From assembly GCA_001770815.1 (NCBI GenBank), contig MESD01000197.1:2040-45405 (forward strand): a stretch of 43,366 nucleotides of DNA, read 5' to 3'. How positions within the stretch are numbered: the first letter of the stretch is position 1; the number at the start of each line of letters is the position of its first letter. A model generated the notes under the pieces. The model saw nothing but the letters and a program-made list of their open reading frames with translations. It did not search any database and was not told the origin of the DNA. Below are positions 24,586 to 33,046 of the stretch, piece by piece. This DNA comes from Burkholderiales bacterium RIFCSPHIGHO2_12_FULL_69_20. GTDB taxonomy: Bacteria > Pseudomonadota > Gammaproteobacteria > Burkholderiales > Burkholderiaceae_C. The position numbers and the translations under genes were made by a program.

Positions 24586-26139
24586 ATGAACGGCCAGACC
24601 CTGCGCATCCGCCGCGTCGGCATCGACACCTACCGCGAGAACGTGGCCTACCTGCACCGCGACTGCCCGGTGGTGCGGGCGGCGGGCTTCCAGGCGCTGT
24701 CGAAGGTGACGGTGCATGCCAACGGCACCGTCATCAACGCGGTGCTCAACGTGGTCGACGACGAGCGCATCGTGCCGACCTGCGACCTGGGGCTGTCCGA
24801 AGACGCCTTCGCCCGCATGAACGTGCCCGAGGGCCACGCGGCCGAGGTGGCGCATGCCGAGCCGCCGGCCTCGATCAGCTCGCTGCACCGCAAGATCGGC
24901 GGCGAGCGGCTGGCGCGCGACGAGTGGATCGCGCTGATCGCCGACGTGGCGCAGGCGCGTTATTCGAAGATCGAGCTGGCCGCCTTCGTCGTGGCCACGC
25001 ACCAGAACGAGCTGGACCGCGACGAGGTGCTCTACCTCACCGAGGCGATGATCGCCGCCGGCCGCCGGCTCGACTGGGGCAGCCAGGTGCGCGGCGGCGC
25101 GGTGGTCGACAAGCACTGCATCGGCGGCATTCCCGGCAACCGCACCTCGATGCTGGTGGTGCCCATCGTCACCGCGCACGGCATGCTGTGCCCCAAGACC
25201 AGCTCGCGTGCGATCACCTCGCCGGCCGGCACCGCCGACACGATGGAGGTGCTGGCGCGGGTCGACCTGCCGTTCGACCGGTTGGCGGCCATCGTGCGCG
25301 AGACCAGCGGCTGCCTGGCCTGGGGCGGTGGCGCCGAGCTGTCGCCGGCCGACGACATCCTGATTTCGGTGGAGCGGCCGCTGGCGCTCGACTCGCCCGG
25401 GCAGATGGTGGCGTCGATCCTGTCGAAGAAGATCGCCGCCGGCTCCACCCACCTGGTGCTCGACATCCCGATGGGGCCCAGCGCCAAGGTGCGCTCGATG
25501 GGCCAGGCGCAGCGCCTGAAGAAGCTGTTCGAGTACGTGGCCACGCGGCTCGGTCTGCAGCTCGACGCGGTGATCACCGATGGCCGCCAGCCCATCGGCC
25601 GCGGCATCGGCCCGGTGCTGGAGGCGCGCGACGTGATGATGGTGCTCAACAACCACCCCGACGCGCCGCACGATCTGCGCCAGAAGGCGCTGCTGCTGGC
25701 CGGCCGCATGATCGAATTCGACCCCGACGTGCGCGGCGGCGATGGCTGGCGCATCGCCCGCGACATCCTCGAATCCGGCCGCGCGCTGGCGCAGATGAAC
25801 GCCATCATCGACGCGCAGGGCCGGGTCACCGATCCACCGTCGCTGGGCACGCTGACGCACGAGGTGTGCTCGCCGCAGGCCGCAGCGGTGCAGGCCATCG
25901 ACAACCTGCGCCTGTCGCGCATCGCCCGGCTGGCCGGCGCGCCGCTGGTGCCCGGTGCCGGTGTCGACCTGCTGGCCAAGGTGGGCGACGCGGTGGCGGC
26001 GGGCCAGCCGCTGTACCGCATCCACGCCCGCTTCCCGGCCGATCTGGGCTTTGCCACCGCCTTGGCCGCGCGTGATGCGGGTTATGCGTTGGCGGCCCCA
26101 GTGCCCGGGGTCGGCGAGTTGCCGTTCGGCGCGGCCTGA
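24586..26139 (+). CDS. AMP phosphorylase / thymidine phosphorylase family protein (long form)
   Basis: A 517-residue nucleoside-phosphorylase-II-fold enzyme. The roughly 85-residue N-terminal domain before the helical region and the phosphate loop [16 protein letters not shown] (164-179) identify the long form typical of archaeal AMP phosphorylase, rather than the 440-residue bacterial DeoA. In archaea this form splits nucleoside 5'-monophosphates with phosphate into base and ribose 1,5-bisphosphate. Bacterial members are usually called putative thymidine phosphorylase, and their substrate is less certain. [16 protein letters not shown] and [15 protein letters not shown] are further family blocks. 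The next gene is a PRPP-synthetase-like enzyme 107 bases downstream, which supports a role in ribose-phosphate metabolism. No RuBisCO or ribose-1,5-bisphosphate isomerase lies in the window. Confidence 0.88.
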   Translation: MNGQTLRIRRVGIDTYRENVAYLHRDCPVVRAAGFQALSKVTVHANGTVINAVLNVVDDERIVPTCDLGLSEDAFARMNVPEGHAAEVAHAEPPASISSLHRKIGGERLARDEWIALIADVAQARYSKIELAAFVVATHQNELDRDEVLYLTEAMIAAGRRLDWGSQVRGGAVVDKHCIGGIPGNRTSMLVVPIVTAHGMLCPKTSSRAITSPAGTADTMEVLARVDLPFDRLAAIVRETSGCLAWGGGAELSPADDILISVERPLALDSPGQMVASILSKKIAAGSTHLVLDIPMGPSAKVRSMGQAQRLKKLFEYVATRLGLQLDAVITDGRQPIGRGIGPVLEARDVMMVLNNHPDAPHDLRQKALLLAGRMIEFDPDVRGGDGWRIARDILESGRALAQMNAIIDAQGRVTDPPSLGTLTHEVCSPQAAAVQAIDNLRLSRIARLAGAPLVPGAGVDLLAKVGDAVAAGQPLYRIHARFPADLGFATALAARDAGYALAAPVPGVGELPFGAA

Positions 26140-26168
26140 TCGACGGCCGGCCGGGCCGGATTTGGGCG

Positions 26169-26174
26169 TAGAGT
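26169..26174 (+). promoter_or_regulatory. Possible -10 box (TAGAGT) upstream of the PRPP-synthetase-like gene
   Basis: TAGAGT followed by GC at 26169-26174, 72 bases before the ATG at 26247. It shares the hexamer with the boxes at 24573 and 27144. There is no recognisable -35. The 107-base gap otherwise holds only GC-rich sequence and the ribosome site near 26232. Confidence 0.3.
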
Positions 26175-26246
26175 GCGCGCCAGTCACGAACGCCGGCCCC
26201 GTTGGCCGGCACCCGACCCGGCGCCCGAAGGCAGGAGACAAGAGCG

Positions 26247-27128
26247 ATGCAACCAGGCTTGCTGCTGGCCTTTGACGACGAGCGCGCCCTGGCCGAGGCC
26301 CTGGCCGCCGCGCTGGGCGTGCCGATGGCGCGGGTGGTGCGCCACCACTTTCCCGACGGCGAGACCAAGCTGCGCCTGCCACCCGCGCTGCCGGCCGAAC
26401 TGCTGCTGCTGCGCGGGCTGCACCACCCCAATGAGAAGCTGGTCGAGCTGCTGATCACCGCCCCGGCGGCGCGTGCGCTGGGCGCGCGGCGCATCGTCCT
26501 GGTCAGCCCCTACCTGGCCTACATGCGCCAGGACATGGCCTTCACGCCGGGCGAGGCGGTCAGCCAGCGCCACATCGCCGCGCTGCTGGCCAGCCAGTTC
26601 GACGGCGTGATCACGGTCGACCCGCACCTGCACCGCATCCACGCGCTCGACGAGGTGATGCCGGGCTGCCCCAACCGCGCGCTCACCGCCGCGCCGCTGC
26701 TGGGCGAATGGGTGGCGCGCCAGGTGCCGGGTGCGCTGCTGCTGGGCCCGGACGAGGAGTCGATGCAGTGGGTGGCTGCGGCCGGCCGGGCGCACGGGCT
26801 GGACCATGCGGTGTGCCACAAGCAGCGCTTTGGCGACCACGACGTGCGCGTGGCGCTGCCGGCGATCTCGCTGGCCGGCCGCGCGGTGGTGCTGATGGAC
26901 GACGTGGCCAGCACCGGCCGCACCCTGCAGGAGGCCGCCACCGCAGCGCTGGGGGCCGGGGCGGCCAGCGTGGACGTGGTGGTGACCCACGCGCTGTTCG
27001 TCGGCGACGCGCTGCCCCGGCTGCGCGCGGCCGGCGTGCGCCATGTCTGGAGCAGCGATGCCGTGCCGCACGAAACGTCAGTGGTATTGATCTACCCCCT
27101 GTTGGCGGGTGCTGTTCGGGCTTTCTGA
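26247..27128 (+). CDS. Ribose-phosphate pyrophosphokinase-like protein (PRPP synthetase family)
   Basis: A 293-residue member of the PRPP synthetase family, shorter than housekeeping Prs (about 315). FPDGE (35-39) is the ATP-side loop. SPYLAYMRQDMAFTPGEAVS corresponds to the PYxxYARQD block, DPHLHRIHAL to the Mg/ribose-binding region, and VVLMDDVASTGRTL (Asp218, Asp219) is the PRPP loop. Classical enzymes make PRPP from ribose 5-phosphate and ATP. This paralogue may do the same in a salvage route fed by the upstream phosphorylase, but it could use another ribose phosphate. ATG 26247 follows an AGGAGA ribosome site and gives the normal start; upstream in-frame codons are low-complexity. Confidence 0.86.
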   Translation: MQPGLLLAFDDERALAEALAAALGVPMARVVRHHFPDGETKLRLPPALPAELLLLRGLHHPNEKLVELLITAPAARALGARRIVLVSPYLAYMRQDMAFTPGEAVSQRHIAALLASQFDGVITVDPHLHRIHALDEVMPGCPNRALTAAPLLGEWVARQVPGALLLGPDEESMQWVAAAGRAHGLDHAVCHKQRFGDHDVRVALPAISLAGRAVVLMDDVASTGRTLQEAATAALGAGAASVDVVVTHALFVGDALPRLRAAGVRHVWSSDAVPHETSVVLIYPLLAGAVRAF

Positions 27129-27143
27129 ATGGCGCAGGCGCGC

Positions 27144-27149
27144 TAGAGT
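27144..27149 (+). promoter_or_regulatory. Possible -10 box (TAGAGT) upstream of the HD-GYP-like gene
   Basis: TAGAGT at 27144-27149, 62 bases before the TTG start at 27212. It is the third copy of the same hexamer ahead of three successive genes. No -35 consensus. Confidence 0.3.
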
Positions 27150-27211
27150 GCCCGGGTAGCGCCTGCTGTCTCCGGGGTGTCCTCCATGGCAACAATCAAG
27201 GAGCGTGCGCA

Positions 27212-28342
27212 TTGGCCATCGACCTGCTGCGCCAGGTGATCGACCAGATCCGGGTCGGCGAACCCTTGCCCTTCGGCGTGCGCGACGAGCAGGGCCAGTT
27301 GCTGCTGGCCAAGGGCCGCGTGGTGGCCAACGACGCCCAGCGGCAAATCCTGGTCGAGCGTGGCCTCTACGTCGACCACGACGACGAATCGGCCGGCGCG
27401 ACCGGTGGTGGTGGTGCCGGCTCGGCCAAGCGCCGCACCACGCTGTTCGATCTGTGGAAGCAGACCACCGCCCGGCTCGACCTGCTGCTGGCCAGCCTCG
27501 ACCAGGACGGTTTCCCGACGCGCTGCGAGGCTTTTGCCGAGCAACTGGTGGCGCTGGTGCAGCGTGACCCCGACATCGCCATCTACCACTCGGTGCGGCA
27601 AGACCCGAACCGCCTGAGCCTCTATGGCCTGAGCCATGCGCTGCACTGCGCGATGGTGGCCCAGCTGGCGGCCACGCGCGCGGGCTGGCCGCCCGAGCAG
27701 GTGCGCACGCTGGTGAAGGCGGCGCTGACGATGAACCTGGCCATCGTCGAGGTGCAGGGCCGCTTTGCCACGCTGGGCCGGCTCAGCGATGCCCAGCGCG
27801 ACCAGATCCGCGGCCACCCGCAGGCGGCGGTCGACCGGCTGCAGGCCGCCGGCGTGCAAGACGCTGATTGGCTGCAGGCGGTGCTGGAGCACCACGAACG
27901 CCCCGGCGGGGGCGGCTACCCGCAGAACCTGAGCACGCTGTGCGAGCTGGCCTCGGTGCTGCGCATGGCCGACGTGTTCATGGCCAAGATCAGCCCGCGC
28001 ACCGAGCGGCCGGCGCTGTCCATCCTGGATGCGGCGCGGCAGATGTTCGCCGAAGCCGGCGGCAGCCCGCTGGCCGCGGCCATCATCAAGGAATACGGCA
28101 TCTACCCGCCGGGCAACTTCGTGCAGCTGGCCTCGGGCGAGATGGCGGTGGTGATCCGCCGCGGGGCCACCGCGCACACGCCGGTGGCCGCAGCGGTGAC
28201 CGACCGCAACGGCATCCCGGTGGTGCGCACCGCCAAGCGCAATACCGCCGAGCCGGCCTATGCGATCAAGTCGCTGGTGCCCGACACCAAGATGATGCTG
28301 CGCGTGCCGCCCGAGCGGCTGTACGGCCTGGTCGAGGAATAG
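27212..28342 (+). CDS. HD-GYP domain protein with degenerate HD motif
   Basis: A 376-residue cytoplasmic protein whose C-terminal two thirds match the HD-GYP fold of c-di-GMP phosphodiesterases. The downstream metal and signature residues are present: GHP near 201-203, EHHERPGGGGYP at 226-237. The central HD pair is replaced: where AALLHDIGK is expected, the sequence reads AALTMNLAI, with Met174-Asn175 in place of His-Asp. The enzyme is therefore probably not an active phosphodiesterase and may bind c-di-GMP or act through protein contact. The TTG start at 27212 is supported by an AAGGAG ribosome site at 27199-27204. No ATG or GTG lies nearby in frame, and the upstream in-frame sequence lies in the spacer. 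A Gly-rich loop (63-70) separates the N-terminal region. The gene converges on dctM, 40 bases away. Confidence 0.85.
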   Translation: MAIDLLRQVIDQIRVGEPLPFGVRDEQGQLLLAKGRVVANDAQRQILVERGLYVDHDDESAGATGGGGAGSAKRRTTLFDLWKQTTARLDLLLASLDQDGFPTRCEAFAEQLVALVQRDPDIAIYHSVRQDPNRLSLYGLSHALHCAMVAQLAATRAGWPPEQVRTLVKAALTMNLAIVEVQGRFATLGRLSDAQRDQIRGHPQAAVDRLQAAGVQDADWLQAVLEHHERPGGGGYPQNLSTLCELASVLRMADVFMAKISPRTERPALSILDAARQMFAEAGGSPLAAAIIKEYGIYPPGNFVQLASGEMAVVIRRGATAHTPVAAAVTDRNGIPVVRTAKRNTAEPAYAIKSLVPDTKMMLRVPPERLYGLVEE

Positions 28343-28364
28343 CCGCGGCGCGCTGGCCGCTCAC

Positions 28365-28397
28365 TGCGGACCTATTGCGGACCTATTGAGGACCTAT
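28365..28397. repeat. 11-base tandem repeat over the dctM stop codon
   Basis: Three copies: TGCGGACCTAT (28365-28375), TGCGGACCTAT (28376-28386), TGAGGACCTAT (28387-28397), then a partial TGCGGG. The dctM stop (reverse of CTA, 28383-28385) lies inside copy two. As 11 is not a multiple of three, loss or gain of a copy would change the DctM C-terminus. Confidence 0.85.
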
Positions 28398-29711
28398 TGC
28401 GGGCGCGGGCGCCACCGAGGGCGCCACCACCGCCGGCGCGTAGACGATGTCGCGCAGCGCCAGGCTGATCTGCGGCACGTAGGTGATCACCATCACGCAG
28501 CCCAGGATCACGCCGACGAAGGGCAGCAGGTGCCGCACGATCTGGTCCAGCGAGATCTTGGCCACCGTGCAGGCGGCGAACAGGTTGACGCCGAAGGGCG
28601 GCGTGATCATGCCCATGGCCAGGTTGACCACCATGATCATGCCGAAGTGCACCGGGTCGATGCCGAAGTGGCGCGCCACCGGCACCAGGATAGGCGCCAG
28701 CACGATGATGGCCGCGCTGGTCTCGATGAACATGCCGATCAGGAACAGCGCGGCGTTGACGCCCAGCAGGAACCAGGTCGGGCTCTGCAGCACCTCGCTG
28801 AGCCAGCTGCCGATCGCATCGGGCACGCCGGCGCGGGTGATCAGGAAGGCGAACAGCCCGGCGTTGGCGATGATGAACATGATCACCGCGCTGGAGATCA
28901 CGCTCTTCTTGAACACCGGCACCAGGTCGGCGAAGCCGAGCTCGCGGTGGATGAACAGGCCCACGATCAGCGCGTAGAACACCGCCACCACCGAGGCCTC
29001 GGTGGGCGTGAAGATGCCGCCGTAGATGCCGCCCAGGATGATCACTGGCATCAGCAGCGCAAAGCCGGCCTTGACCGTGGCGCTGCCCACCGACAGCCGG
29101 CCGTCGCCGTCCTTCAGCCCCCAGCCCTGCCAGCGGCAGTACAGGTGCACGAACAGCATCAGCGCGCCGCCGATCAGCAGCCCCGGGCCGATGCCGGCGA
29201 TGAACAGCTCGCCGATCGACACCTCGGCCGACACGCCGAACAGGATCATCGGGATCGACGGCGGGATCACCACGCCCAGCTCGGCCGAGGTGGCCTGCAG
29301 CGCGGCCGCGTAGGCCCGGGGGTAGCCGTGCTTGACCAGCGCGGGGATCAGGATGGCGCCGATGGCGAAGGTGGTGGCCACGCTGGAGCCCGAGACCGCG
29401 GCGAAGATCATGCAGGTCAGCACGCAGGTCATGGGCAGGCCGCCCTGCACGCCGCCGACCAGGCTCTTGGCGAAATCGACCAGGCGCCGGCTGATGCCGC
29501 CGGTCTCCATCAGGTTGCCGGCCAGGATGAAGAAGGGGATGGCCGCGAGCGGGAACTTGTCGATCGCGGTGAACATCTCCTTGGGCACCAGCACCAGGCG
29601 CTCGGGGTCGAACAGCGCGATGCCCAGGATGGCCGAACCGCCGATGGACACCGCGATGGAGATGCTGAAGGCAAACGCCAGCAACATCGTGAAGAGGAGG
29701 GTCAGTGACAT
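28383..29711 (-). CDS. dctM: TRAP transporter large permease (DctM family)
   Basis: The 442-residue inner-membrane subunit forms the Na+-coupled transport channel of a TRAP transporter. A dozen or so hydrophobic helices are seen from residue 3 onward. FPLAAIPFFILAGNLMETGGISRRLVDFA, SAELGVVIPPSIPMILFGV, GGIYGGIFTPTEASVVAVFYAL and ITPPFGVNLFAA are DctM signatures. The last 20 residues are Pro/Ala-rich and merge into the tandem repeat. It begins 11 bases after dctQ. The tetronate operon context makes L-threonate or a related C4 sugar acid the likely substrate. No dctP binding-protein gene is in the window. Confidence 0.95.
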   Translation of the reverse strand: MSLTLLFTMLLAFAFSISIAVSIGGSAILGIALFDPERLVLVPKEMFTAIDKFPLAAIPFFILAGNLMETGGISRRLVDFAKSLVGGVQGGLPMTCVLTCMIFAAVSGSSVATTFAIGAILIPALVKHGYPRAYAAALQATSAELGVVIPPSIPMILFGVSAEVSIGELFIAGIGPGLLIGGALMLFVHLYCRWQGWGLKDGDGRLSVGSATVKAGFALLMPVIILGGIYGGIFTPTEASVVAVFYALIVGLFIHRELGFADLVPVFKKSVISSAVIMFIIANAGLFAFLITRAGVPDAIGSWLSEVLQSPTWFLLGVNAALFLIGMFIETSAAIIVLAPILVPVARHFGIDPVHFGMIMVVNLAMGMITPPFGVNLFAACTVAKISLDQIVRHLLPFVGVILGCVMVITYVPQISLALRDIVYAPAVVAPSVAPAPAIGPQ

Positions 29712-29722
29712 GTCGCAGCCGG

Positions 29723-30214
29723 TTATTGGGCGTTGTCCAGCTCTTCGTTGAGCGGGTCGACGTGGTGGGCCAGCACGGCGAGGAAGGCGAGCGCAGCGCC
29801 CACCGGCAGCGCCGCATAGGCCCAGCCCATGCTCAGCTCCATGCTGGCGAAGGTCTGGAAGCGCACCCGGGTGACCAGGTCGATGCCGAACCACACCAGC
29901 ACCGACAGGTAGGCCAGCGCGGTCAGCGTGATGATCCCCCTGACCGTCTGCCGCCAGGCGCCGCGCGACACCCGCAGCATCAGGTCGACCGAGACCAGCG
30001 CGCCGCGGCGAAACGCCACCACGGTGCCCAGCATCACCATCCAGATCAGCAGGCGACGCATCGACTCCTCGGTCCAGGTGGACGGTTGCGACAGGACGAA
30101 GCGCGCCACCACCTGCCATAGGCCCAGACTGGCGATGACCGCCAGCAGCAGGCAGGCGCCGGTCCAGGCGATGCCGGTGATCCAGCGGTCGATTTGCAGC
30201 AGCAGTTGGCGCAT
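29723..30214 (-). CDS. dctQ: TRAP transporter small permease (DctQ family)
   Basis: A 163-residue four-helix inner-membrane protein that partners DctM. The hydrophobic segments lie at about 17-39, 50-68, 88-110 and 129-150. STWTEESMRRLLIWMVMLG and AFRRGALVSVDLML are family blocks. It lies between the isomerase gene (26-base gap) and dctM (11-base gap) in the tetronate operon. Its normal third partner, the periplasmic solute-binding DctP, is missing locally and must come from another locus if the transporter works. Confidence 0.93.
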   Translation of the reverse strand: MRQLLLQIDRWITGIAWTGACLLLAVIASLGLWQVVARFVLSQPSTWTEESMRRLLIWMVMLGTVVAFRRGALVSVDLMLRVSRGAWRQTVRGIITLTALAYLSVLVWFGIDLVTRVRFQTFASMELSMGWAYAALPVGAALAFLAVLAHHVDPLNEELDNAQ

Positions 30215-30240
30215 GGGCGGGGGTCGGGTTGGGACGGTGG

Positions 30241-31053
30241 TCAGGTCGGATGGCTGGCGCGGTACTGGCGCAGCCAGCCCAGGCCGGCCGAGGTGCCGCC
30301 GGGGCGGGTGTCGCGCGGGCGGTACTCGCAGCCGACGAAGCCGGACCAGCCCGACGCATCGATCAGCTCGAACAGGTAGGGGTGGTGGATCTCGCCGAGG
30401 TCGGGCTCGTGGCGCTCGGGCACGCCGGCGATCTGCAGGTGGCCGACATGGCCGCCGGGCAGGTATTGCTTGAGCTTCATGGCCAGGTCGCCCTCGACGA
30501 TCTGGCAGTGGTACAGGTCCATCTGCACCTGCAGGTTGGGCGCGGCTATGGCCTGCACGATGGCGTGCGCCTGGTCTTGCCGGTTGAGGAAGAAGCCGGG
30601 GATGTCGCGGGTGTTGATCGGCTCGATCAGCACCGCCACGCCGTGCGGCGCGGCCTGCTGCGCGGCCCAGGCCAGGTTGGCTTCGTAGCAGGCCTGCAGC
30701 GCCTCGCGCGGGGCACCGGCGGGCGCCAGCCCGGCCATCACGTGGACCCGCTGGCAGCCCAGCGCCTGGGCATACGGCAGGGCCTGCTCGACGAAGCCGC
30801 GGCGGAATTCGTCCACCCGGTCGGGCAGGCAGGCCAGCCCGCGCTCGCCGGCCTCGAAGTTGCCGGGCGGCGCGTTGAACAGCGCCTGGGTCAGGCCCAG
30901 ATCACGCAGCCGCGCGGCCAGCTCGTGGCGGTCGACCGCGTAGGGGAACAGGTACTCCACGGCGTCGAAGCCATCGGCGGCCGCGGCGGCGAAGCGGTCG
31001 AGGAAGCCATGCTCGTTATAGAGCATCGACAGGTTGGCGGCAAAGCGGGGCAT
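30241..31053 (-). CDS. otnI: 2-oxo-tetronate isomerase (hydroxypyruvate isomerase family)
   Basis: A 270-residue TIM-barrel enzyme of the xylose-isomerase-like family. It is expected to convert 2-oxo-tetronate to 3-oxo-tetronate. [46 protein letters not shown] (metal-ligand Glu), [14 protein letters not shown] and [17 protein letters not shown] are typical of Hyi/OtnI proteins. ATG 31053 begins the canonical N-terminus. It sits 38 bases after otnC in an operon containing the kinase, decarboxylase and dehydrogenase of the same path. Hydroxypyruvate isomerase is the alternative name, less likely given these neighbours. Confidence 0.88.
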   Translation of the reverse strand: MPRFAANLSMLYNEHGFLDRFAAAAADGFDAVEYLFPYAVDRHELAARLRDLGLTQALFNAPPGNFEAGERGLACLPDRVDEFRRGFVEQALPYAQALGCQRVHVMAGLAPAGAPREALQACYEANLAWAAQQAAPHGVAVLIEPINTRDIPGFFLNRQDQAHAIVQAIAAPNLQVQMDLYHCQIVEGDLAMKLKQYLPGGHVGHLQIAGVPERHEPDLGEIHHPYLFELIDASGWSGFVGCEYRPRDTRPGGTSAGLGWLRQYRASHPT

Positions 31054-31091
31054 GGTGGTCTCGGCGGGTGTGGTGCGGGTGGTGCGGCGGG

Positions 31092-31766
31092 TTACCAGGT
31101 GGCGCCGAAGCGCTGGCGCAATTCGTCGATCTGCGCCGCGTCCAGCGGCGTGGGGCGGGGCGTGCTCATCAGCCACAGCCGGGCGGTCTCTTCCAGCTCT
31201 TCCAGCGTGGCCATCGCACTGGCCGGGCTGTCGTGCCAGACGTTGGGGCCCAGCCGGTCCAGCATCACCGCGCGCAGCGGCGCGCCGCGCTGGCGGGCCT
31301 GGGTGATGGCCTCGGCCACCAGACCGCCCACGGCCGGATCGCCCGGGCGGTGGTAGGCGATCAGCGGCACCCGGCCGACCTTCATCACGAAGTAGGGCGT
31401 GATCGGCGGCAGGATGGTGTCGGGCTGCCAGACGCCCAGGCCCGGCCCGGCCAGCGTCAGCGCCACCAGGTGGGTGCTGTGGGTGTGGATCACGCACTGC
31501 GCCTCGGGCGCGGCGGCGTAGATGCGCCGGTGCAGCACCAGCGTCTTGCTGGCGCGATCACCGCCGAGCGGGGTGCCGTCGTCGGCCACGTGGGCCAGGC
31601 GCTCGGCTTGCAGCTGGCCGAGGCAGGCGTCGGTGGGGGTGATCAGGAAGCCCTCGCCCGCGGGCAGGCGAGCGCTGATGTTGCCCGCGGTGGCATGCAC
31701 GTAGCCACGCTCAAACAGCGAGCGGCCGACGCGGCAGATCTCTTCGCGCAAGGCTGTGTGGTTCAT
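31092..31766 (-). CDS. otnC: 3-oxo-tetronate 4-phosphate decarboxylase (class II aldolase/adducin family)
   Basis: A 224-residue zinc-dependent class II aldolase-fold enzyme, predicted to decarboxylate 3-oxo-tetronate 4-phosphate to dihydroxyacetone phosphate. [10 protein letters not shown] binds the phosphate, [13 protein letters not shown] supplies two zinc His, and [12 protein letters not shown] belongs to the active site. The start ATG overlaps the otnK stop by four bases. The next gene, otnI, starts 38 bases downstream. Family assignment is clear; the substrate is inferred from the operon. Confidence 0.9.
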   Translation of the reverse strand: MNHTALREEICRVGRSLFERGYVHATAGNISARLPAGEGFLITPTDACLGQLQAERLAHVADDGTPLGGDRASKTLVLHRRIYAAAPEAQCVIHTHSTHLVALTLAGPGLGVWQPDTILPPITPYFVMKVGRVPLIAYHRPGDPAVGGLVAEAITQARQRGAPLRAVMLDRLGPNVWHDSPASAMATLEELEETARLWLMSTPRPTPLDAAQIDELRQRFGATW

Positions 31767-33046
31767 TGGGTCGCCAGCGCCTCGGCAAAAAAATCAGGCC
31801 CACCGAAGTTGCCACTCTTCAACGCCAGCTGCAGCGGCGGCTGGCCGGCGGCGCGCACCGCCTGCGTCCACGGCACGCCCGGGCAGATGGCCGCGCCGAT
31901 GCGCAGCGCGCGCACACCGAGGGCCTGCACCACCGCGCCCGAGGTTTCGCCGCCGGCCACCACCAGGCGCTGCACGCCGTGGGCGACCAGGCCGCAGGCG
32001 ATGGCCGCCAGCGCCTGCTCGACCAGCGCACCGGCCTCGGCCACGCCCAGCGCGGCCTGGGTGGCGGCCAGCGTGGGGGCGTCGGCGGTGGCGTAGACCA
32101 GCGGCGCCTGCGGCTGGGCAATGGCCCAGGCCAGCGCCTGCGCGGCCACCGGCTCGCCGCGGGCCAGCGCGGCAGGGTCGATCTTCAGCGCCGGCCGGCC
32201 GGCGGCGATCCAGCGCGCCACCTGGCCTTGCGTGGCGGTGGAGCACGAGCCGGCCAGCACCGCGGCCGGGCCGGTCAGCGCATCGAGCTGCGCCGCCTGG
32301 GCATCGAGCTGCACGCCGGACTGCGCCGCCAGCAGCGCCGGCAGGCCCAGCGCCAGCCCAGAGCCGGCCACCCACAGCGGCAGCGCCGATGCGCCTTCGG
32401 CCAGCAGCAGCAAGGCGTGGTTGTCGATCGCGTCGGCGATGACATGGGCCACGCCCTCGGCAGCCAGCGCGGCCAGGCGGGCGCGGATCGCGTCGGCGCC
32501 GGCGGCCACCGTGTCGTGGCGCAGCAGGCCTACCGGGCGGCGGCTCTGCGCCTGCATCACGCGCACCAGGTTGGCGTCGGTCATCGGTGTCAGCGGGTGG
32601 CTGCGCATGCCGGTTTCACTCAGCAGCGCGTCGCCGACGAACAGGTGGCCGCGGAACACCGTGCGGCCGTTCTCGGGGAAGGCGGGGCTGACCAGCGTCT
32701 GCATGCAGCCGTATTCGTCCGAGAGAGCGTCCATCATCGCCTCGGCCACCGGGCCGATGTTGCCGGCGGGCGTGGAGTCGAAGGTCGAGCAGACCTTGAG
32801 GATGAAGCGCTCGGCGCCGGCCGCGCGCAGCCAGCGCAGCGCAGCGAGCGATTCGGCCACCGCCAGGTCCACCGGCGCGGTGCGTGATTTCAGCGCCACC
32901 ACCACCGCGTCGGCATCGGCGGCCTCGGCAGGAACGGTGTCGCCCGGCACGCCGATCAGCTGCACGGTGCGCAGGCCGCCGCGCACCAGCATGCTGGCGA
33001 TGTCGGTGGCGCCGGTGAAGTCGTCGGCGACGATGCCCAGCTTCAT
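31763..33046 (-). CDS. otnK: 3-oxo-tetronate kinase (DUF1537 / four-carbon acid sugar kinase family)
   Basis: A 427-residue two-domain sugar-acid kinase that phosphorylates 3-oxo-tetronate at C4 using ATP. The N-terminal domain begins MKLGIVADDFTGATDIASMLVR, the substrate-side signature. KVCSTFDSTPAGNIGPV and PAFPENGRTVFRGHLFV follow. The C-terminal nucleotide domain ends with VVAGGETSGAVVQALG and LALKSGNFGGPDFF, both strongly conserved in OtnK. ATG 33046 overlaps the ltnD stop by four bases, and its own stop overlaps the otnC start likewise. Length and motifs are normal. Confidence 0.94.
   Translation of the reverse strand: MKLGIVADDFTGATDIASMLVRGGLRTVQLIGVPGDTVPAEAADADAVVVALKSRTAPVDLAVAESLAALRWLRAAGAERFILKVCSTFDSTPAGNIGPVAEAMMDALSDEYGCMQTLVSPAFPENGRTVFRGHLFVGDALLSETGMRSHPLTPMTDANLVRVMQAQSRRPVGLLRHDTVAAGADAIRARLAALAAEGVAHVIADAIDNHALLLLAEGASALPLWVAGSGLALGLPALLAAQSGVQLDAQAAQLDALTGPAAVLAGSCSTATQGQVARWIAAGRPALKIDPAALARGEPVAAQALAWAIAQPQAPLVYATADAPTLAATQAALGVAEAGALVEQALAAIACGLVAHGVQRLVVAGGETSGAVVQALGVRALRIGAAICPGVPWTQAVRAAGQPPLQLALKSGNFGGPDFFAEALATQ

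Noticed and set aside
27186-27239. 17-codon frame starting ATG before the HD-GYP-like start
   Set aside because: No ribosome site of its own. The AAGGAG at 27199-27204 fits the TTG at 27212, not this ATG.
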